Assembly: GCA_009773165.1 (NCBI GenBank)
Contig: WOUZ01000003.1
Coordinates: forward strand, 62,001-126,000
Reading direction: 5' to 3'
From: Bacteroidota bacterium
GTDB lineage: Bacteria > Bacteroidota > Bacteroidia > Bacteroidales > F082
DNA: 64,000 nt
The notes under the pieces are model-generated. The model did no database searches and was not told where the DNA came from. It was given only the letters and a program-made list of their open reading frames with translations. The number at the start of each line of letters is the position of its first letter. Position 1 is the stretch's first letter. The translations under genes and the position numbers were made by a program. Of this stretch, positions 25,351 to 34,450 are shown one piece after another.

Positions 25351-27210
25351 ATGAAAAAAATCAGTTTAAAAAAATTACTTCAAATGATGAGCATCATGCT
25401 TCTTGTGAGCCTTGTTGCTGTTTCTTGTAAAAAAGACGATCCGGAACCAGATCCGGAACCATTGGTTGAGGACGGAATCTATTTAAAAGGTGCCGGAACA
25501 GCTTTGGTTGATTTTGATACCAAAGGTCTTCTTAAAGCTACCAGAAATGAAGTAAACCAAACAGATCGCGCAAGCCTTCTTGAAATTTTCGTTGCTGTAA
25601 AAGCTGGTGCTGACGGTTTCAATATTGTCAAAGTTGCCGGTGCAACTAAGACTACTTATGGACCAGGTGCTGATTTCGTTGTAGTTGGTGAAGCCGACCG
25701 CGTTGCTGACGATCCAAAAGTTGATTTTCAACGTGGAAGCTATGCCGAGAATACTACCAAATTCACCGTACCTGTTGATGGTTTATACCATGTGGTAATG
25801 GATACTGAATTAGGTAAAATAGTCGTCGTTCCTGTTCAATACTGGGGACTTATTGGTGCTGCTACTCCAGGTGGCTGGGGAAGTGATACTCAAATTCTTC
25901 CTGCTGCATTTGATTTGAACACCATGACTTTTGAAGTTACTAATGTTGTTATGACAAAAGCTGACTTTAAATTCCGCTACTCAGGTGGCTGGAAAGTTGT
26001 TCTTGATGGCGAAGTTGATCTTGGTGGCGGTGTTGTTGGCGTAAAAGTTAACACCAATTACGGCGGTGCTGTAAATGCACTTGTTGCCGGCGGAGCTAAT
26101 ATCACCAACGAAGTGAATGGAAAATACACTGCAAAATTTGTTTGGACTTTAGGTACAGGTTATGTAGCTACACTAACCAAAACAGGTGATCTTGAAGTGA
26201 TTAACTACACCGACTATGAAATGGGTCTTGTAGGTAATGGTCTTGTTGTTGACGGTGTTCAACATAACTGGGATGTTACAACACAGATTCAAAAACCAAC
26301 AGTTACCAATGAAACCAACTACACATGGAACTTTACAGGCGTTGAAGTAACCACAGCTGGTGGCGGCTTCAAAATCCGTCAGGGACAGGACTGGAACGGA
26401 AAGAGCATCGGTTACAATGACGTTGTAATGGCTGGTCTTGCTGCTGCTGATTTCGAAACCAATGCTGATGGCAACTTCATTCCTAAAGTGGATGGCGGTG
26501 TTTATGACATGGAACTGGAAATCAATGCCGTTACCGAACTTTATACCTTCACTATCAACCCTGCTGGTGCTGCCCCTGAGATGTTTATGCTTGGCGACGG
26601 TAGTTTAGCTGGTTGGGACAATGCTGCAGCTCTTCCAATGGTTGGCGCTGATGGTATCTACTCAATCACCACAACTTTGAATGGTGCCGGAAAATACATC
26701 AAGTTCATCACTACTTTAGGTCAATGGGCTCCAATGTATGGTACTGATGCTGCAGGTACAAGCACAACAGGTAACCTTGTTTACCGTGCAACTGAAAGCG
26801 ATCCTGATCCTGCAAGTATTCCTTGTCCTGAAGTAGCTGGTTTATATACAATTACTATCAACACCAATAACCTTACCTACAACATTGCAGCTCCTTTGTA
26901 TATGTTAGGAGATGGTTGCACAGCTGGCTGGGATAACACTGCTGCATTGCCGATGTTTACTGCCGGAAATGGTGTTTATTTCCTCAACACAGCCCTTGGT
27001 GCTGGTTTGAACATCAAATTCATCACCACTCTTGGTGCATGGGAACCAATGTATGGTTATGCAACCGGAACTCCTGAAGCTGGTACTTTAGTGTATCGCG
27101 CCCCAGGTGCTGCTGATGTTCCAAACATCGTAACTCCTGCTACTGCTGGAAACTTTGTTGTTACAGCTGATATCACAAACTTAACCTATACAGTTGCAGC
27201 TGCCAAATAG
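25351..27210 (+). CDS. SusE/SusF-like surface lipoprotein with four tandem binding modules
   Basis: A 619-residue lipoprotein: lipobox AVSC with Cys26 followed by KKDD, which matches the Bacteroidota signal for export to the cell surface. The N-terminal part is SusE-like. Then four related beta-sandwich modules begin near residues 165 (YWGLIGAATPGGWGSD), 288 (YEMGLVGNGLVVDG), 412 (MFMLGDGSLAGWDN) and 516 (LYMLGDGCTAGWDN). The last two are close copies, sharing IKFITTLG(Q/A)W(A/E)PMYG. In B. thetaiotaomicron SusE and SusF, such modules bind starch through tryptophan stacking; W residues recur in each copy here. It is last in the susCD operon, followed by a terminator. Alpha-glucan binding is the best guess. 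Confidence 0.85.
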   Translation: MKKISLKKLLQMMSIMLLVSLVAVSCKKDDPEPDPEPLVEDGIYLKGAGTALVDFDTKGLLKATRNEVNQTDRASLLEIFVAVKAGADGFNIVKVAGATKTTYGPGADFVVVGEADRVADDPKVDFQRGSYAENTTKFTVPVDGLYHVVMDTELGKIVVVPVQYWGLIGAATPGGWGSDTQILPAAFDLNTMTFEVTNVVMTKADFKFRYSGGWKVVLDGEVDLGGGVVGVKVNTNYGGAVNALVAGGANITNEVNGKYTAKFVWTLGTGYVATLTKTGDLEVINYTDYEMGLVGNGLVVDGVQHNWDVTTQIQKPTVTNETNYTWNFTGVEVTTAGGGFKIRQGQDWNGKSIGYNDVVMAGLAAADFETNADGNFIPKVDGGVYDMELEINAVTELYTFTINPAGAAPEMFMLGDGSLAGWDNAAALPMVGADGIYSITTTLNGAGKYIKFITTLGQWAPMYGTDAAGTSTTGNLVYRATESDPDPASIPCPEVAGLYTITINTNNLTYNIAAPLYMLGDGCTAGWDNTAALPMFTAGNGVYFLNTALGAGLNIKFITTLGAWEPMYGYATGTPEAGTLVYRAPGAADVPNIVTPATAGNFVVTADITNLTYTVAAAK

Positions 27211-27230
27211 GCACTGAAACTGAAATTCAT

Positions 27231-27264
27231 AAAAAGGTTGTTGCAGCGATGCAGCAACCTTTTT
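27231..27264 (+). terminator. Rho-independent terminator of the susCDE-like operon
   Basis: A 14-bp stem (arms 27231-27244 and 27251-27264, one G-U pair, 6-base loop) ends in a T-run, 20 bases past the last gene. Confidence 0.88.
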
Positions 27265-27338
27265 TATTATAACTCCTCCGGCCTGTTCATTAACAAATAT
27301 TATTGTTTTGTTTGATAAGGCCAATTCCATAAAATTTG

Positions 27339-27346
27339 TATATTTG
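27339..27346 (+). promoter_or_regulatory. -7 promoter element of the tRNA-Leu gene
   Basis: TATATTTG, followed by C, fits TAnnTTTG; a TTTG at 27311-27314 is a possible -33 element with slightly long spacing (24 bases). The tRNA starts 40 bases later. Confidence 0.55.
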
Positions 27347-27386
27347 CACCCTCATTTGGAAAAAACATTTAAATGAGGATCACCAC

Positions 27387-27468
27387 GCGGATGTGGCGTA
27401 ATTGGTAGCCGCGCCAGACTTAGGATCTGGTGCCGTGAGGCGTGGGGGTTCGAGTCCCTTCATCCGCA
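27387..27468 (+). tRNA. tRNA-Leu (anticodon TAG)
   Basis: The acceptor arms GCGGATG (27387-27393) and CATCCGC (27461-27467) pair fully, with discriminator A at 27468. The anticodon stem CCAGA/TCTGG encloses the loop CTTAGGA, giving anticodon TAG (reads CUA, and by wobble other CUN codons). There is a long variable arm (TGCCGTGAGGCG region), as expected for a class II tRNA, and a TTCGAGT T-loop. The 3' CCA is not encoded. Confidence 0.96.
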
Positions 27469-27477
27469 CTAACTTCA

Positions 27478-27511
27478 AGCCGGATTAGCAATAATCCGGC
27501 TGAATGTTTTT
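27478..27511 (+). terminator. Hairpin with GCAA tetraloop between tRNA-Leu and tig
   Basis: A perfect 10-bp stem (AGCCGGATTA 27478-27487, complement 27492-27501) closed by a GCAA (GNRA) tetraloop is followed 4 bases later by six T residues (27506-27511). It is 9 bases past the tRNA and 38 before the tig ATG, so it probably ends the tRNA transcript or processes the tRNA-tig message. Confidence 0.65.
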
Positions 27512-27539
27512 TAACAATTTTCAGCAAAATTTATCACAC

Positions 27540-28913
27540 ATGCAAGTTAACAAAGAGCAGACTGGCGAAGTTTCAGCTTCTATCGAAATCAGAATAGGCA
27601 AGAACGATTACGAACCTGAAGTAAATAAGGCACTTAAGGACTATCAGAGTAAGGCTGTCGTTCCAGGTTTCAGACAAGGAAAAGTACCATTCGGTATCGT
27701 AAAAAAGATGTATGGAAACGCCATGCTGGCGGAGCAGGTGAATAAACTCGTTTCTGATTCATTGAACAACTACATCAAAGACAATGATTTACGTATTCTT
27801 GGTTACCCTTTATCAGATGTTGAACGTACAGGTACCATTGACTTTGATTCAAATGATGAATTTAGTTTCTATTTTAATGTGGCAATAGCTCCCGAATTGG
27901 ATATTAAACTCGAAGATATTCAGGTTACTTATCCCAAAGTTAAGGCCGACCCAATCGAAATCCAAAAGACAATTGATAAATTGTTGACAGATTATCCTGA
28001 AGTTACGTATCCTGAGACCTATCAGCAAGGCGACGCTCTTGAGCTGAGATCAACACAAGCTGATGATAAAGGCAATGAAGTTGAAGGTGGATATCAGGCA
28101 ACAGTAATGGTAGATTCAACAGATATCGCGAGCGATGCTGTTCGTCAGAAACTCGAAGGTCAGGTGCTTGGCGCTGAGCTTATCCTCAATTTTAGCGAAG
28201 TATTTGGTGATGATGAAAAAGTTATCAAAGCTTTGAAACTGAGTGATGAGGATAACCACCTTATCCATGCCGATTTTAATGCGGTAATTGACGAAATAAA
28301 ACGTACTGAACCTGCAACTTTGAATGAGTCGTTCTTTGGCAGAATTTTCCCTTCTGAAACGATTGACTCAGAAGATGAGTTCAGAAATCGTATCGGCCAG
28401 GAAATTGAAAAGCAACTCGAATCACAGTCCGATTATTTTGTTTACAGCCTTGGCCTCAAGCAATTGGTTGACGAAACTCCGATGAAGTTTGATGAGGCTT
28501 TCATGAAACGTTGGATTGTTGATAACTCAAACGGTGAAATCTCTGCAAGTGAGATTGAAAACACATATGGTGACTTTGAAAAATCAATGCGTTATCAATT
28601 GATTGAAGATGAATTGTCGTCGAAATACCCTGAACTCCTTGTCAAAAAAGAAGAAGTTCGTCAGTATGTTGCCAACTATTTCTTTGGCCAAATGCAGATG
28701 GAAAAAACGGAAGATATGGAAAAAATGCTGTCATCTACCATCGACTCAATTCTAAAGAATAAGAAAGAAGAAGACAAAATTATCAGACAACTACGTGAAA
28801 ATAAAATGGTTAGACTTTTTAGAAGTAAGTTGAATCTTGTTGAACAGGAAATGACTGCAGAAGAGTTTAAATCATTGGTCACAAAAAACTCAATGGAAAT
28901 TACAGAAGAATAG
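27540..28913 (+). CDS. tig: Trigger factor
   Basis: A 457-residue ribosome-associated chaperone. The N-terminal ribosome-binding domain holds VVPGFRQGKVPFGIVKKMYG (about residues 40-59), which includes the GFRxGKxP signature. A divergent central region follows (about 140-240; the FKBP-like domain is poorly conserved, as is common in Bacteroidota), then a long helical C-terminal domain. The frame is open to 27504, but the ATG at 27540 (MQVNKEQTGEVSASIEI) is the family start. clpP follows after 3 bases and clpX after that: the widespread tig-clpP-clpX order links folding with proteolysis. The upstream hairpin and tRNA promoter may also feed this operon. Confidence 0.93.
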   Translation: MQVNKEQTGEVSASIEIRIGKNDYEPEVNKALKDYQSKAVVPGFRQGKVPFGIVKKMYGNAMLAEQVNKLVSDSLNNYIKDNDLRILGYPLSDVERTGTIDFDSNDEFSFYFNVAIAPELDIKLEDIQVTYPKVKADPIEIQKTIDKLLTDYPEVTYPETYQQGDALELRSTQADDKGNEVEGGYQATVMVDSTDIASDAVRQKLEGQVLGAELILNFSEVFGDDEKVIKALKLSDEDNHLIHADFNAVIDEIKRTEPATLNESFFGRIFPSETIDSEDEFRNRIGQEIEKQLESQSDYFVYSLGLKQLVDETPMKFDEAFMKRWIVDNSNGEISASEIENTYGDFEKSMRYQLIEDELSSKYPELLVKKEEVRQYVANYFFGQMQMEKTEDMEKMLSSTIDSILKNKKEEDKIIRQLRENKMVRLFRSKLNLVEQEMTAEEFKSLVTKNSMEITEE

Positions 28914-28916
28914 ACG

Positions 28917-29591
28917 ATGAATAACGAATTTAAAAAATACGCCACCAAACATCTTGGCATCAACAGTCTGGGTTTGGATCGTTACAGCAAAGCCGTAACA
29001 GGCTATATCTCACCCACAATCATAGAAGAAAGGCAACTGAATATTGCTACAATGGATGTTTTTTCCCGCCTGATGATGGACAGGATCATTTTTTTGGGTG
29101 TTCCTGTTGATGATTATGTGGCTAATATTATTCAGGCGCAGCTTTTGTTCTTAGAGTCGGTTGATTCACGCCGGGACATCCAGATTTACCTTAACACTCC
29201 AGGTGGATCGGTTTATGCTGGATTGGGAATTTATGATACAATGCAGTACATCAATCCTGATGTGTCAACTATCTGCACAGGAATGGCCGCTTCAATGGGT
29301 GCTGTGCTCTTATGCGCAGGAGCCAAAGGCAAGCGTACAGCTTTGAAACATTCAAGAATTTTGATTCACCAGCCGATGGGTGGTGCGCAGGGACAGGCTT
29401 CAGATATTGAGATTACTGCCCGTGAGATTCAAAAACTGAAGAAAGAGTTGTACGACATCATCGCACATCACAGCGGACAGCCATATAAACGTATCTGGAA
29501 GGATTCCGATCGTGACTATTGGATGACTGCCGAAGAGGCCAAAGAGTATGGCATGATTGATGAAATTCTGATTAGGACAAAAGCATCCTAA
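28917..29591 (+). CDS. clpP: ATP-dependent Clp protease proteolytic subunit
   Basis: A 224-residue serine protease with the full triad: Ser126 in TGMAASMGA, His151 in [10 protein letters not shown] and Asp200 in DRDYWM. The segment [11 protein letters not shown] and the oxyanion region [11 protein letters not shown] are also conserved. The N-terminal extension of about 25 residues before the core is longer than in E. coli and may contain a cleaved propeptide. ClpP tetradecamers degrade proteins unfolded by ClpX, whose gene begins 3 bases downstream. Confidence 0.97.
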   Translation: MNNEFKKYATKHLGINSLGLDRYSKAVTGYISPTIIEERQLNIATMDVFSRLMMDRIIFLGVPVDDYVANIIQAQLLFLESVDSRRDIQIYLNTPGGSVYAGLGIYDTMQYINPDVSTICTGMAASMGAVLLCAGAKGKRTALKHSRILIHQPMGGAQGQASDIEITAREIQKLKKELYDIIAHHSGQPYKRIWKDSDRDYWMTAEEAKEYGMIDEILIRTKAS

Positions 29592-29594
29592 ACG

Positions 29595-30839
29595 ATGGCA
29601 AAAAAGAAAGATGTATGTTCTTTTTGTGGTAGTTCACGCACGGAGGTACGCTTGCTTATCTCGGGCTTAGATGGTTATATCTGTGATCAGTGTGTGGAGC
29701 AGGCCAATACAATTCTCAGGGAAGAATTGTTGGTGTCGAACCAAAAAGGAGCAGCTTCAAAATCTGAATTTAAAGTACTAAAACCGCTTGATATCAAGAA
29801 CTTTCTTGATCAGTATGTTATTGGACAGGATGAGGCGAAGAGGATATTGGCAGTGGCCGTATATAATCATTATAAACGTATAGATCAGGCTGTTGCTACA
29901 AAAGCTAAAGATGATGTTGAGATTGAGAAGTCAAATATCATTCTTGTTGGTGAGACAGGTACCGGAAAAACCTTACTTGCCCGCACTATCGCACGCATGT
30001 TGCATGTGCCGTTTGCAATTGCTGATGCAACAGTGCTTACCGAAGCCGGATATGTGGGCGAAGATGTTGAAAGCATCCTTACCCGCCTACTTCAGGCTGC
30101 TGATTATGATGTGAAAGCAGCTGAGAGAGGTATTGTTTTTATTGACGAAATCGATAAAATTGCACGTAAGAGCGACAATCCGAGCATCACACGTGATGTA
30201 TCGGGTGAAGGAGTGCAACAGGCATTGCTGAAACTTCTTGAAGGAACGATTGTGAATGTCCCTCCACAGGGAGGAAGAAAGCATCCTGAACAAAAAATGA
30301 TTCAGGTGGATACCAAAAATGTTCTCTTCATTGCAGGAGGTGCTTTCGATGGCGTTGAACGCATCATTGCTGCCCGACATCATACCAATGTTGTTGGATA
30401 TGGTAAGGATAAAAAAGATCAGGTCGACAAGGATAACTTGTTGCAGTATATCTCGCCTGCCGACTTGAAAAAATTCGGTTTAATACCTGAGATTGTTGGG
30501 AGGCTGCCCATTCTGACTTATTTGCATCCGCTCACCCCGGAAACGATGAAGCGTATCATTACTGAGCCGAAGAATGCTTTGGTAAAACAGTTTGTCCGCT
30601 TGTTTGAAATGGATGGAATCAAATTGATCATTGAGCCGGAAGTGTTTGATTATATTGTTGAAAAATCCATCGAATTCAAATTGGGAGCCCGCGGACTTCG
30701 TGCCATTTTTGAAGCAATTTTGACGGATGATATGTTTGAGATGCCTTCACAACACGAAGTGAAAGAGTTGGTTGTCACAAAAGCGTACGCCGAAGCAAAG
30801 TTCAGCAAGACAGGTCTTTCAAAACTTAAAGTTGCATAG
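29595..30839 (+). CDS. clpX: ATP-dependent Clp protease ATP-binding subunit ClpX
   Basis: A 414-residue AAA+ unfoldase. The zinc-binding domain has four cysteines at residues 8, 11, 30 and 33 (CSFCGSS, ICDQC); Walker A GETGTGKT is at 119-126 and the Walker B-type IVFIDEIDK near 180. The pore loop follows the GYVGED segment, the IGF-type loop region is short and near residue 265, and sensor and C-terminal small domain are intact ([21 protein letters not shown]). It unfolds tagged substrates and feeds them to ClpP. It is last of the tig-clpP-clpX run, followed by a strong terminator. Confidence 0.97.
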   Translation: MAKKKDVCSFCGSSRTEVRLLISGLDGYICDQCVEQANTILREELLVSNQKGAASKSEFKVLKPLDIKNFLDQYVIGQDEAKRILAVAVYNHYKRIDQAVATKAKDDVEIEKSNIILVGETGTGKTLLARTIARMLHVPFAIADATVLTEAGYVGEDVESILTRLLQAADYDVKAAERGIVFIDEIDKIARKSDNPSITRDVSGEGVQQALLKLLEGTIVNVPPQGGRKHPEQKMIQVDTKNVLFIAGGAFDGVERIIAARHHTNVVGYGKDKKDQVDKDNLLQYISPADLKKFGLIPEIVGRLPILTYLHPLTPETMKRIITEPKNALVKQFVRLFEMDGIKLIIEPEVFDYIVEKSIEFKLGARGLRAIFEAILTDDMFEMPSQHEVKELVVTKAYAEAKFSKTGLSKLKVA

Positions 30840-30863
30840 ATCAGCTTGATACAATAGAATAAC

Positions 30864-30895
30864 AGCCGATCAGAAGTGTGATCGGCTTTTTTTTT
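30864..30895 (+). terminator. Rho-independent terminator after clpX
   Basis: AGCCGATCA (30864-30872) pairs with TGATCGGCT (30879-30887) around a 6-base loop and is followed by nine T residues. Confidence 0.9.
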
Positions 30896-31001
30896 GAATA
30901 GGTAATTGAAGGAAAATTGGGTGGCACAATTGTTGATATTTTGGAACGTCAAGCAAGAAGTGCTTCAACAAATTTTCAATTTTGATCAGTTCGTAACGAT
31001 T

Positions 31002-31613
31002 ATGACAAAAATCATCCTTTCTGGTTTACTTTTTTTGGCGGGTACAACGGTATTCTCTCAGGAAATTGTTACGGGTAAAATACCCGTGCACAGAACAGAT
31101 TCGATTGTTGTTTTTGCAAAAATCGTTGGTAACGACACCATCCCCCTTGTTCAGTTACCTGAAGTTCCGGTGTATGCGATGCGGTTGTTTGATACCCGCA
31201 GGGATATCCGACGGATCGAAAAGATGATTTACAACGTGAAAAAGGTGTATCCATATGCCCGCCTTGCAGGTATTAAACTTCGCCAATACGAAGCGATGTT
31301 ACAGGCTGCATCTACCGATAAGGAACGAAAAAAAATAATGAAAAAGGCTGAAGATGAGATCAATGAGCAGTTTGGAGCTGAGCTTCGTGACTTAACATTT
31401 ACCCAGGGAAAGATCCTTATCAAGCTTATTGACAGGGAGACTAAAGCAACATCATACACCTTACTCAAAGATTTGAGGGGAGGAGTTACGGCATTTTTTT
31501 ATCAGGGATTTGCACGCATCTGGGGCTACAATTTAAAAACCGAATACGATGCTCAGGGCGAAGATGAACTTATCGAGACCATCGTTTTAATGATTGAAAA
31601 CGGTCAGCTGTAG
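31002..31613 (+). CDS. DUF4294 family exported protein
   Basis: A 203-residue protein of the Bacteroidota-specific DUF4294 family; function unknown. A signal peptide (MTKIILSGLLFLAGTTVFSQ) comes first. The conserved core follows: VYAMRLFDTRRDIRRIEKMI, VKKVYPYARLAGIKL, then EDEINEQFGAELRDLTFTQG, ILIKLIDRETKATSYTLLKDL and FARIWGYNLKTEYD. The frame is open to 30906, but the ATG at 31002 gives a clean signal peptide. The converging MATE gene ends 4 bases past its stop. The dense basic/acidic helices suggest a periplasmic or outer-membrane-associated role; nothing more can be said. Confidence 0.8.
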   Translation: MTKIILSGLLFLAGTTVFSQEIVTGKIPVHRTDSIVVFAKIVGNDTIPLVQLPEVPVYAMRLFDTRRDIRRIEKMIYNVKKVYPYARLAGIKLRQYEAMLQAASTDKERKKIMKKAEDEINEQFGAELRDLTFTQGKILIKLIDRETKATSYTLLKDLRGGVTAFFYQGFARIWGYNLKTEYDAQGEDELIETIVLMIENGQL

Positions 31614-31617
31614 TAAG

Positions 31618-32949
31618 TCAAAGAGAAGAATGCCTCCATTTTCCTTTCAAAAGGTAAAGAAGCGAAAACGATGATAAAAGGACTCCGTAAAGAATTTCTG
31701 CCGTCCAGGCAATTGTGACACCACCACCAAGGTAGTTCACCACAACCAAAACATAGAACAGGTAAAGAAAGAGCACCGCTATCTCAATCACAAACGAGAT
31801 GTTCGTCTTTCCCGTTCCCATCACTCCGTTGAACAAAACAAAGCCCGTTGCGAGAAATACTGCTCCAATATTGACGACTCTTAGCACAGGCACGCTCATA
31901 CTTATCAGCTCCTGATTGTCGGTGTAGATACGTATAAGTGCTTCGGGAACAAACAGGCTCAGGATTACCAGACCAAATACTCCGGAGGTAGTCATGATAA
32001 CAATCCTTTTCAGCAACAGGAATACAAAGGCCTCTTTTCGCATACCGATAAGGTAGCTGACCATCGAGTTGGCGGCCGATGCAAAGCCCCAGATGGGTAT
32101 CATCAACACGATATAGACACTTCTGATGATGTTGGAAACTGCCAAGGCATGCTCTCCAAGTTTCTCAACAATGAGGAAAAAGGCAAACCAAACTCCCAGC
32201 GAGAGGAAGTTTTGTACCATGATTGGTGAAGATAATTTGAAGTTCCTGTAGAACAATTCCTTGTCGAAACCCTCGAAAACAAACAGGTGATATTTCTTAT
32301 GGTGCTGATGGTAAATGACATATACAATAAGAAATGCAAGTGCAACTCCTTCTGCAATTGTTGAGGCTATGGCTGCACCTTCAAGGCCCATTTGAGGCAT
32401 TCCTAATTTACCGAAAATAAGTCCGTAATCCAGCACGATGTTTATACCTGCCATGACGAGTGTGCTCCAGGTGATGACCTTGGTTTTTGCTATCCCGATA
32501 TAAAACGACCTGAAAAGAATCTGACCGAAAACGAAAAATATTCCCGGCATGCGGTATTTTAAAAAGGCTACCGAGGCTTCGAAAATGCTGTCACTTTCTA
32601 TTACCGCCCTGAGTATGGGTGTCGAGAAAAAGTACAAAATGAAAAAAGCGACAAACGACAAAGGCAGCATAAAATACAGGGCGTGGTCAAAGGTCTTGCC
32701 GATAAGGTGACTGTTACCTTCGCCATGACGCCGGGAGATAATGATTTGAGTGCCGGTTCCGAAACCTAAGGCCAACATAAACAGCACAAAATAAAACATC
32801 CCGCCAAGTGCAGATGCTCCAAGCTCCACCTCGCCAACCCGGCCTAAAAAGGCGGTGTCAGTAACGTTAATAAGATTTTGGGCTACGCTTCCCAGGATAA
32901 TAGGGTAGGCTATACTCCAGATGCGCTTGTAAGAGATGTTTACTTCCAC
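31618..32949 (-). CDS. MATE-family efflux transporter
   Basis: A 443-residue, 12-helix multidrug and toxic compound extrusion protein. It begins with the typical IWSIAYPIILGSVAQNLINVTDTAFLGRVG (helix 1-2), and a matching motif recurs in the second half (SSPIMVQNFLSLGVWFAFFLIVEKLG), reflecting the internal two-fold repeat of MATE/NorM proteins. Such pumps export cationic drugs using Na+ or H+. The substrate is not readable. It is transcribed divergently from the SDR gene at 33072 and has its own -7 element. Confidence 0.92.
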   Translation of the reverse strand: MEVNISYKRIWSIAYPIILGSVAQNLINVTDTAFLGRVGEVELGASALGGMFYFVLFMLALGFGTGTQIIISRRHGEGNSHLIGKTFDHALYFMLPLSFVAFFILYFFSTPILRAVIESDSIFEASVAFLKYRMPGIFFVFGQILFRSFYIGIAKTKVITWSTLVMAGINIVLDYGLIFGKLGMPQMGLEGAAIASTIAEGVALAFLIVYVIYHQHHKKYHLFVFEGFDKELFYRNFKLSSPIMVQNFLSLGVWFAFFLIVEKLGEHALAVSNIIRSVYIVLMIPIWGFASAANSMVSYLIGMRKEAFVFLLLKRIVIMTTSGVFGLVILSLFVPEALIRIYTDNQELISMSVPVLRVVNIGAVFLATGFVLFNGVMGTGKTNISFVIEIAVLFLYLFYVLVVVNYLGGGVTIAWTAEILYGVLLSSFSLLYLLKGKWRHSSL

Positions 32950-32966
32950 TAATTTTAAATTGGGTG

Positions 32967-32974
32967 CAAAGGTA
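32967..32974 (-). promoter_or_regulatory. -7 promoter element of the MATE gene
   Basis: Minus strand TACCTTTG followed by C is an exact TAnnTTTG, 17 bases before the ATG at 32949. Confidence 0.55.
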
Positions 32975-33071
32975 CTTGAAAGTTCGATGTATTCTGATTT
33001 CGATAATAAAGCATTTTTTTGTTGAGGTTAAACAATTGGGCATACGAACTGTTATAAATAAAACTCAAATA

Positions 33072-33986
33072 ATGAAAATCATCATTGCCGGAGCGACTGG
33101 TTTGATAGGAGAAGCGCTTGTCAAGCGGTTAACTGGAAAGCATGAGCTGGTTATTATCACCAGAAACGTGCCTGCTGCCAGAAAAAAATTCATGGGCGCG
33201 GGAATTCATTTTGCCGACTGGCATCAGCCGCCTTCGCATTTGGCCGCCCTCCTTGAGGGTAGCAAGGTGCTTATCAATCTTGCGGGTACAGGCATTGGAG
33301 ATGCGCGTTGGACCGAAAAACGTAAAGAAGCAATTCTTTGGAGTCGCGTGCAAACGGTAGAGGCATTGCATAAGCTGCTCAAAGCCGCTGAAATAAAACT
33401 TGACACTGTTATACAAGCTTCAGCGATAGGTTATTATGGCTTTGATGATGACAAAGCTTTTACTGAAGTTGATGAGGTTGGAACAGGATTTCTGGCTGAA
33501 GTCAGCTATAAATGGGAGCTTGCTGCTGCAGGTCTGAAGGAAATAACAGAACGTTTGGTTGTCATAAGGTCGGGGGTGGTGCTGTCGGAGAATGGCGGTG
33601 CGCTGCCAAAGATGGTGTTGCCTTTCCGGTTTTTTGCCGGAGGAAAGATAGGCAGCGGAAGCCAATGGCTCTCATGGATTGATATTGAAGATGAGATTGA
33701 GGCGATCTTGTTTTTGCTCAACAACACACAAAGCAACGGCGTTTATAACCTGGTTTCTCCAAGGCCGGTGCAGCAATATCAAATGGCCCATGCAATAGGC
33801 AAGGCTATCGGACGGCCTTCTTTGCTTCCGACCCCTGCTTTCGCTATCAAAATGGCTCTGGGCGAAATGGGAAACGAGCTGTTGCTGAAAGGCACGAAAG
33901 CCTCCCCTAAACGGTTAGTTGAAGATGGGTTTAAATTTCATTATACCGATGTTAAAGAGTCGCTCAATGACAGATTAAGAAAATGA
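33072..33986 (+). CDS. TIGR01777/YfcH-type SDR epimerase-like protein
   Basis: A 304-residue atypical short-chain dehydrogenase. The Rossmann dinucleotide loop GATGLIG is at residues 7-13, NLAGTGIGDARWTEKRK near 75 is the diagnostic family stretch, and SAIGYYG near 120 holds the tyrosine that would be catalytic in typical family members. The end (PTPAFAIKMALGEMGNELLLKGTKASPKRL) is the DUF1731 domain. Biochemical function is not established; some members are linked to cell-division septum placement. The frame is open to 32964, but the ATG at 33072 starts right before the Rossmann loop. The next gene overlaps by 4 bases (ATGA). Confidence 0.88.
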   Translation: MKIIIAGATGLIGEALVKRLTGKHELVIITRNVPAARKKFMGAGIHFADWHQPPSHLAALLEGSKVLINLAGTGIGDARWTEKRKEAILWSRVQTVEALHKLLKAAEIKLDTVIQASAIGYYGFDDDKAFTEVDEVGTGFLAEVSYKWELAAAGLKEITERLVVIRSGVVLSENGGALPKMVLPFRFFAGGKIGSGSQWLSWIDIEDEIEAILFLLNNTQSNGVYNLVSPRPVQQYQMAHAIGKAIGRPSLLPTPAFAIKMALGEMGNELLLKGTKASPKRLVEDGFKFHYTDVKESLNDRLRK

Positions 33987-34450
33987 AGCAAAAGCTAAGA
34001 GTGGGAGATACGATTCCTGTTTTCAAGTTGCAGGATCAGAATGGAGAATGGGTTGACTTAAAAGATTTTATCGGGTTAAAGAAATTGGTGATTTATTTTT
34101 ACCCTAAGGACGATACACCTGGCTGCACCAAAGAAGCATGCAGCTTCAGCGATCAGTTCGAAGATTTTAAAGCAGTGAACGCCGAAGTTTTTGGCATCAG
34201 CGCTGATGATGTGAGTTCACATAAAAAGTTTGCTGAGAAATACCGCCTGAGTTTCCGGCTCTTAAGCGATGGTAACAACGAAGTTAGGAAACTCTTTGGC
34301 GTACCGTCTGATTTGTTCGGACTGCTGCCGGGGAGGGTAACTTATGTGGTAAACCTGGAAGGTAAACTCATCTATCAGTTTAACTCTCAGCTTAATGCGG
34401 AAAAACATGTTTCCGAGGCGTTGCAAAAATTACAGCAAGATGCTTTATAA
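33983..34450 (+). CDS. bcp: Thioredoxin-dependent peroxiredoxin (Bcp/PrxQ)
   Basis: A 155-residue peroxiredoxin that reduces hydroperoxides. The active site is DDTPGCTKEAC with peroxidatic Cys48 and a second cysteine five residues on (Cys53), the atypical two-cysteine PrxQ pattern. LSDGNNEVRKLFGV and RVTYVVNLEGKLIYQF complete the fold. It overlaps the SDR gene by 4 bases upstream and the convergent 34445 gene by 6 bases downstream. Confidence 0.93.
   Translation: MKQKLRVGDTIPVFKLQDQNGEWVDLKDFIGLKKLVIYFYPKDDTPGCTKEACSFSDQFEDFKAVNAEVFGISADDVSSHKKFAEKYRLSFRLLSDGNNEVRKLFGVPSDLFGLLPGRVTYVVNLEGKLIYQFNSQLNAEKHVSEALQKLQQDAL

Noticed and set aside
27540-28913. Trigger factor as a broken gene because the FKBP domain is hard to see
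   Set aside because: The frame is continuous at full length and both end domains are intact; central divergence is common in this phylum.
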